From Promethearchaeia archaeon (GTDB lineage Archaea > Asgardarchaeota > Lokiarchaeia > Sigyniarchaeales > SOKP01): DNA of 7,641 nucleotides. The stretch spans positions 1 to 7,641 of the forward strand of contig JAHQWS010000101.1 of NCBI GenBank assembly GCA_029856295.1. Direction: 5' to 3'. A model generated the notes under the pieces. It saw only the letters and a program-made list of their open reading frames with translations, did not search any database and was not told the DNA's origin. Positions 5,730 through 7,641 of the stretch are shown here, piece after piece (the first letter of the stretch is position 1; the number at the start of each line of letters is the position of its first letter). Position numbers and translations under genes: made by a program.

Positions 5730-6299
5730 TTATGAGAGTTTTGAGCCACAGCTTGGGCAAAATTGAGCATCTCGTTCAAGTTGATGGCCACAATAGATAC
5801 AAAAATTTTTATTTGTTGATGGTAAGGGCGCCTCGATTTTTTTCGCTGGAGTTACAAATTCGGTAGAAGGTACATAATCAATTTTTTGGCCTAATTCAAT
5901 CTCTCCAGTATCAGCGTTAAACCGATATATGATTTTTCCACTATCTCTTAAATCTGCAAGCACACGTAGTAAGTCTTTAGGTTTAATTCCTACTTCGAGA
6001 GCTATGTGCTCGAGTTTATATGTACCTTGATTTCCTCGATCCGTAAGCGATCTTAAAACAGCTTTCTTGTATTTATTATTCGTATAAAACTGATGAAAAG
6101 CTCCAAGAAGAATAAAAAAAGCAGGAATGAATAACCAAAACCCCCAATTCCTAAGTCCTAAGAAAGGAATCCCAACTCTTAAGAAATATAGTGAAAGAAT
6201 AGCAACAAAAAGAAAAACCAACCCACAAATAAATGAACCCTTGACAGCCTTGTACTTCTCCTCGGAATAATACCTATCTTTATATTTTTCGTGTGTCAT
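5730..6299 (-). CDS. Two-TM membrane protein with winged-helix-like domain and C-terminal zinc ribbon
   Basis: A 189-residue protein with three parts. Two transmembrane helices (about 22-41 and 52-70) are joined by a short loop, so both ends are on the same side, probably the cytoplasm. A winged-helix-like segment follows (about 78-136: YKLEHIALEVGIKPKDLLRV, ADLRDSGKIIYRF, then a wing with TGEIEL), similar to PCI-type or MarR-like folds. After a Pro-rich linker comes a zinc ribbon with Cys167, Cys170, Cys181 and Cys184 (CIYCG ... CPSCG). Such membrane plus zinc-ribbon proteins are common hypothetical proteins in Asgard genomes; a role in regulation or in a membrane-bound complex is possible but not shown. 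A TATA-like box sits 21-28 nt upstream of the ATG and there is no Shine-Dalgarno, so a leaderless transcript is likely. The 48-codon membrane ORF ends just upstream. Confidence 0.8.
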   Translation of the reverse strand: MTHEKYKDRYYSEEKYKAVKGSFICGLVFLFVAILSLYFLRVGIPFLGLRNWGFWLFIPAFFILLGAFHQFYTNNKYKKAVLRSLTDRGNQGTYKLEHIALEVGIKPKDLLRVLADLRDSGKIIYRFNADTGEIELGQKIDYVPSTEFVTPAKKIEAPLPSTNKNFCIYCGHQLERDAQFCPSCGSKLS

Positions 6300-6319
6300 T
6301 TAAAAATCACATATTTTAA

Positions 6320-6327
6320 TTATAAAA
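6320..6327 (-). promoter_or_regulatory. TATA box of the zinc-ribbon gene
   Basis: Minus strand TTTTATAA, 21-28 nt before the ATG at 6299, the standard spacing for a leaderless start. It overlaps the stop codon of the small upstream membrane ORF. Confidence 0.42.
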
Positions 6328-6466
6328 TATGATAATTTGATTTTAAAATATATCTAGTCCGATTTTTACTTAATAAATACAAATAGATTATTTTAAAAAC
6401 GAAATAAGACAAAACAAAGGGAGCAAATAATATCAGAAAAAGTATTGCCTTTTTTGAGTCTTTCAT
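6320..6466 (-). CDS. Small single-span membrane protein, 48 residues, unknown function
   Basis: An ATG-to-TAA frame in the 194-nt gap between the longin-like and zinc-ribbon genes. It encodes MKDSKKA, then a long hydrophobic helix (about residues 8-32: ILFLILFAPFVLSYFVF...YLYLL), then a basic tail (SKNRTRY). This N-terminal Lys cluster, helix and basic tail order is what a genuine small membrane protein would show, and only one frame gives it. It starts 27 nt after the stop of the longin-like gene, on the same strand, so co-transcription with it is likely. No clear Shine-Dalgarno is seen. I recognise no family. AT-rich DNA can produce hydrophobic frames by chance (codons with central T), so reality depends on conservation. 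Confidence 0.42.
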   Translation of the reverse strand: MKDSKKAILFLILFAPFVLSYFVFKIIYLYLLSKNRTRYILKSNYHIL

Positions 6467-6493
6467 ATCAATTATTCTTGTTTAAAGTAATTT

Positions 6494-7597
6494 CTATTCT
6501 TTAGGGGATTTTTTTCTTAGATATTCTGGAAATGCAGTGGTGATTTGGATATTTGATTTTAATACAATATATCGCTCGTTATTGTAGCTGAGTTCTTCAA
6601 TCACATCACGTTCTTTTAAAAACTCAATAGTTTCGATTAAATTATCTAATGTTTTTTTTGAGACAAGTTGTGGTAATTTGTCCCTTTGGATAAGGCCTTC
6701 TCTCAATTTTGAAAGAAGGTTATATGTTTTCGGATCAGCCATGATTTGATATAATTCTTTAGCGTCTTCTTTTAACTCTTCCTCAGTTTTAGTTTCATAT
6801 CTATTAAAATATTCTTGAACTTTCGAGAGTAATATATCTATTAATTCAGGTATTTCATCGAAGAATTCAATTACACTGTCCGGAGGTATTCTTTCTATGA
6901 CAACTTCCTTTAATAAGATGATGTATTTTTCGACTCGCCCAATCTGATTTATAAAAACTAACTGCTCATCAAGGAGAGTGGCTATCATATCATCAAAATT
7001 ATTTTCCAGAAATCTTTCAATAAACCATTCTTTTAATTCTTCCAATGTAAGCACTCCTTCTGATAATTCTTGGAGTGTGTCATAGATATGCTTTTTACTC
7101 AATAAAAGAGCAATTATTTCTTCTTCAGTTCTTTCCCTGGTACTCTCAACAACTGCCCAATATAACTCTTTAACCCATAATTTTACCAAAGCGTAATTGT
7201 TTATAATATCCTCCTTCTCTTTATCATCAAACTTGTTTAACTCATCTCTAGAAAAAGCAGTATAAATTTGCTTGTGTGATTGCAAACTTTTAGAAAATTC
7301 CTGGAGCAGTGATGAGACTTTTTGTTCATTCTCTGGGGTAGTTGGTTGCTCAAAGATTACCGAGACCATCAGCATTTCTTTACCTCCACGAGCTCTAATA
7401 GATTGAATTTCAAAATAATAATTTAAAGAAGTAAAATTTTCAAACGCATGAATAAAAAAACTTTGGCTACGCGGTTGATCCATGAGACCAGTTAAAACAG
7501 CAGATATCTCGTTGCTTAGCAAATTTTTGAGATACGAATAGAACACTAAAGGCCCAATTTTTCGATGAAAATGGGACAAGGCGATAATAGGATTCAT
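6494..7597 (-). CDS. Longin-like N-terminal domain protein with C-terminal winged helices
   Basis: A 367-residue soluble protein. Residues 1-105 look like a longin/roadblock-type fold: strand IIALSHF, turn HRKIGPLVFYSY (11-22), helix with a hydrophilic face, strands SFFIHAF, YYFEIQSIRARG and MLMVSVIFEQP, then a closing helix. HxxxGPxxFYSY is a pattern I associate with Asgard longin-like proteins, which are related to eukaryotic trafficking (SNARE, TRAPP, Mon1-Ccz1) domains. The rest is acidic and helical with two likely winged-helix domains: about 168-230 (YDTLQELSEGVLTLEEL ... YIILL) and 287-347 (TYNLLSKLREGL ... YIVLKS). A role as an adaptor for a small GTPase or as a regulator is inference. 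It starts a minus-strand series with the small membrane and zinc-ribbon genes. GAGG (7610-7607) lies 9 nt before the ATG, so the start is probably leadered. Confidence 0.75.
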   Translation of the reverse strand: MNPIIALSHFHRKIGPLVFYSYLKNLLSNEISAVLTGLMDQPRSQSFFIHAFENFTSLNYYFEIQSIRARGGKEMLMVSVIFEQPTTPENEQKVSSLLQEFSKSLQSHKQIYTAFSRDELNKFDDKEKEDIINNYALVKLWVKELYWAVVESTRERTEEEIIALLLSKKHIYDTLQELSEGVLTLEELKEWFIERFLENNFDDMIATLLDEQLVFINQIGRVEKYIILLKEVVIERIPPDSVIEFFDEIPELIDILLSKVQEYFNRYETKTEEELKEDAKELYQIMADPKTYNLLSKLREGLIQRDKLPQLVSKKTLDNLIETIEFLKERDVIEELSYNNERYIVLKSNIQITTAFPEYLRKKSPKE

Positions 7598-7633
7598 GTT
7601 TGTTTGCCTCTAACAATATTATAGAATTCACTG

Positions 7634-7641
7634 TTTATATT
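7634..7641 (-). promoter_or_regulatory. TATA-like box of the longin-like gene
   Basis: Minus strand AATATAAA at the window edge, 37-44 nt before the ATG. A start about 25 nt downstream leaves a leader of roughly 14 nt containing GAGG, the same layout as phosphoglycerate mutase. TCTATAAT (7618-7625) is an alternative that would skip the GAGG. The box may extend beyond the window. Confidence 0.33.

Overview
The window most likely comes from an Asgard archaeon, with the Lokiarchaeia-like lineages my best guess. It is strongly AT-rich. Several genes have an archaeal TATA-like box about 20-30 bp upstream and almost no leader. The protein set fits that group: a longin-like/winged-helix protein, a membrane protein with a winged helix and zinc ribbon, a type I secreted/membrane-anchored protein with a signal peptide, a methyltransferase resembling the eukaryotic FAM173 family, and a long phosphoglycerate mutase with plant-like motifs. 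The taxonomic call is inference from gene content, not from a marker gene.

Left part, 1-3482. A 5' amidase fragment on the minus strand runs off the left edge. It is divergent from a plus-strand gene for a secreted, C-terminally anchored protein that starts with TTG. Next is a full-length cofactor-independent phosphoglycerate mutase with all visible metal and phosphate ligands. A short 37-codon ORF follows, which looks like the beginning of an Asgard longin/roadblock-like protein that ends early.

Middle, 3483-4334. A FAM173-like class I methyltransferase begins 3 nt after the stop of that short ORF, in the same frame. Behind it is a tiny tail-anchored membrane protein ORF, interrupted by a single in-frame TGA, with a consensus-like TATA box upstream.

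Right part, 4335-7641, all minus strand. In transcription order: the longin-like/winged-helix protein, a 48-codon single-span membrane protein that is easy to miss, a two-TM/winged-helix/zinc-ribbon protein, and a UROD-superfamily protein that is more likely a corrinoid or other methyltransferase relative than a heme enzyme. Poly-T runs on the minus strand end the last two.

The genes do not form one pathway. The phosphoglycerate mutase is central glycolysis/gluconeogenesis; the UROD-like protein may be methyl transfer; the longin, zinc-ribbon and small membrane proteins are plausible membrane or trafficking-type functions of unknown role. No tRNA, rRNA, CRISPR array, insertion sequence or integrase was seen. 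The points most worth a second look are the TGA-interrupted small membrane gene, the truncated longin/roadblock-like ORF coupled to the methyltransferase, the plant-type phosphoglycerate mutase, and the unlisted 48-codon membrane ORF.
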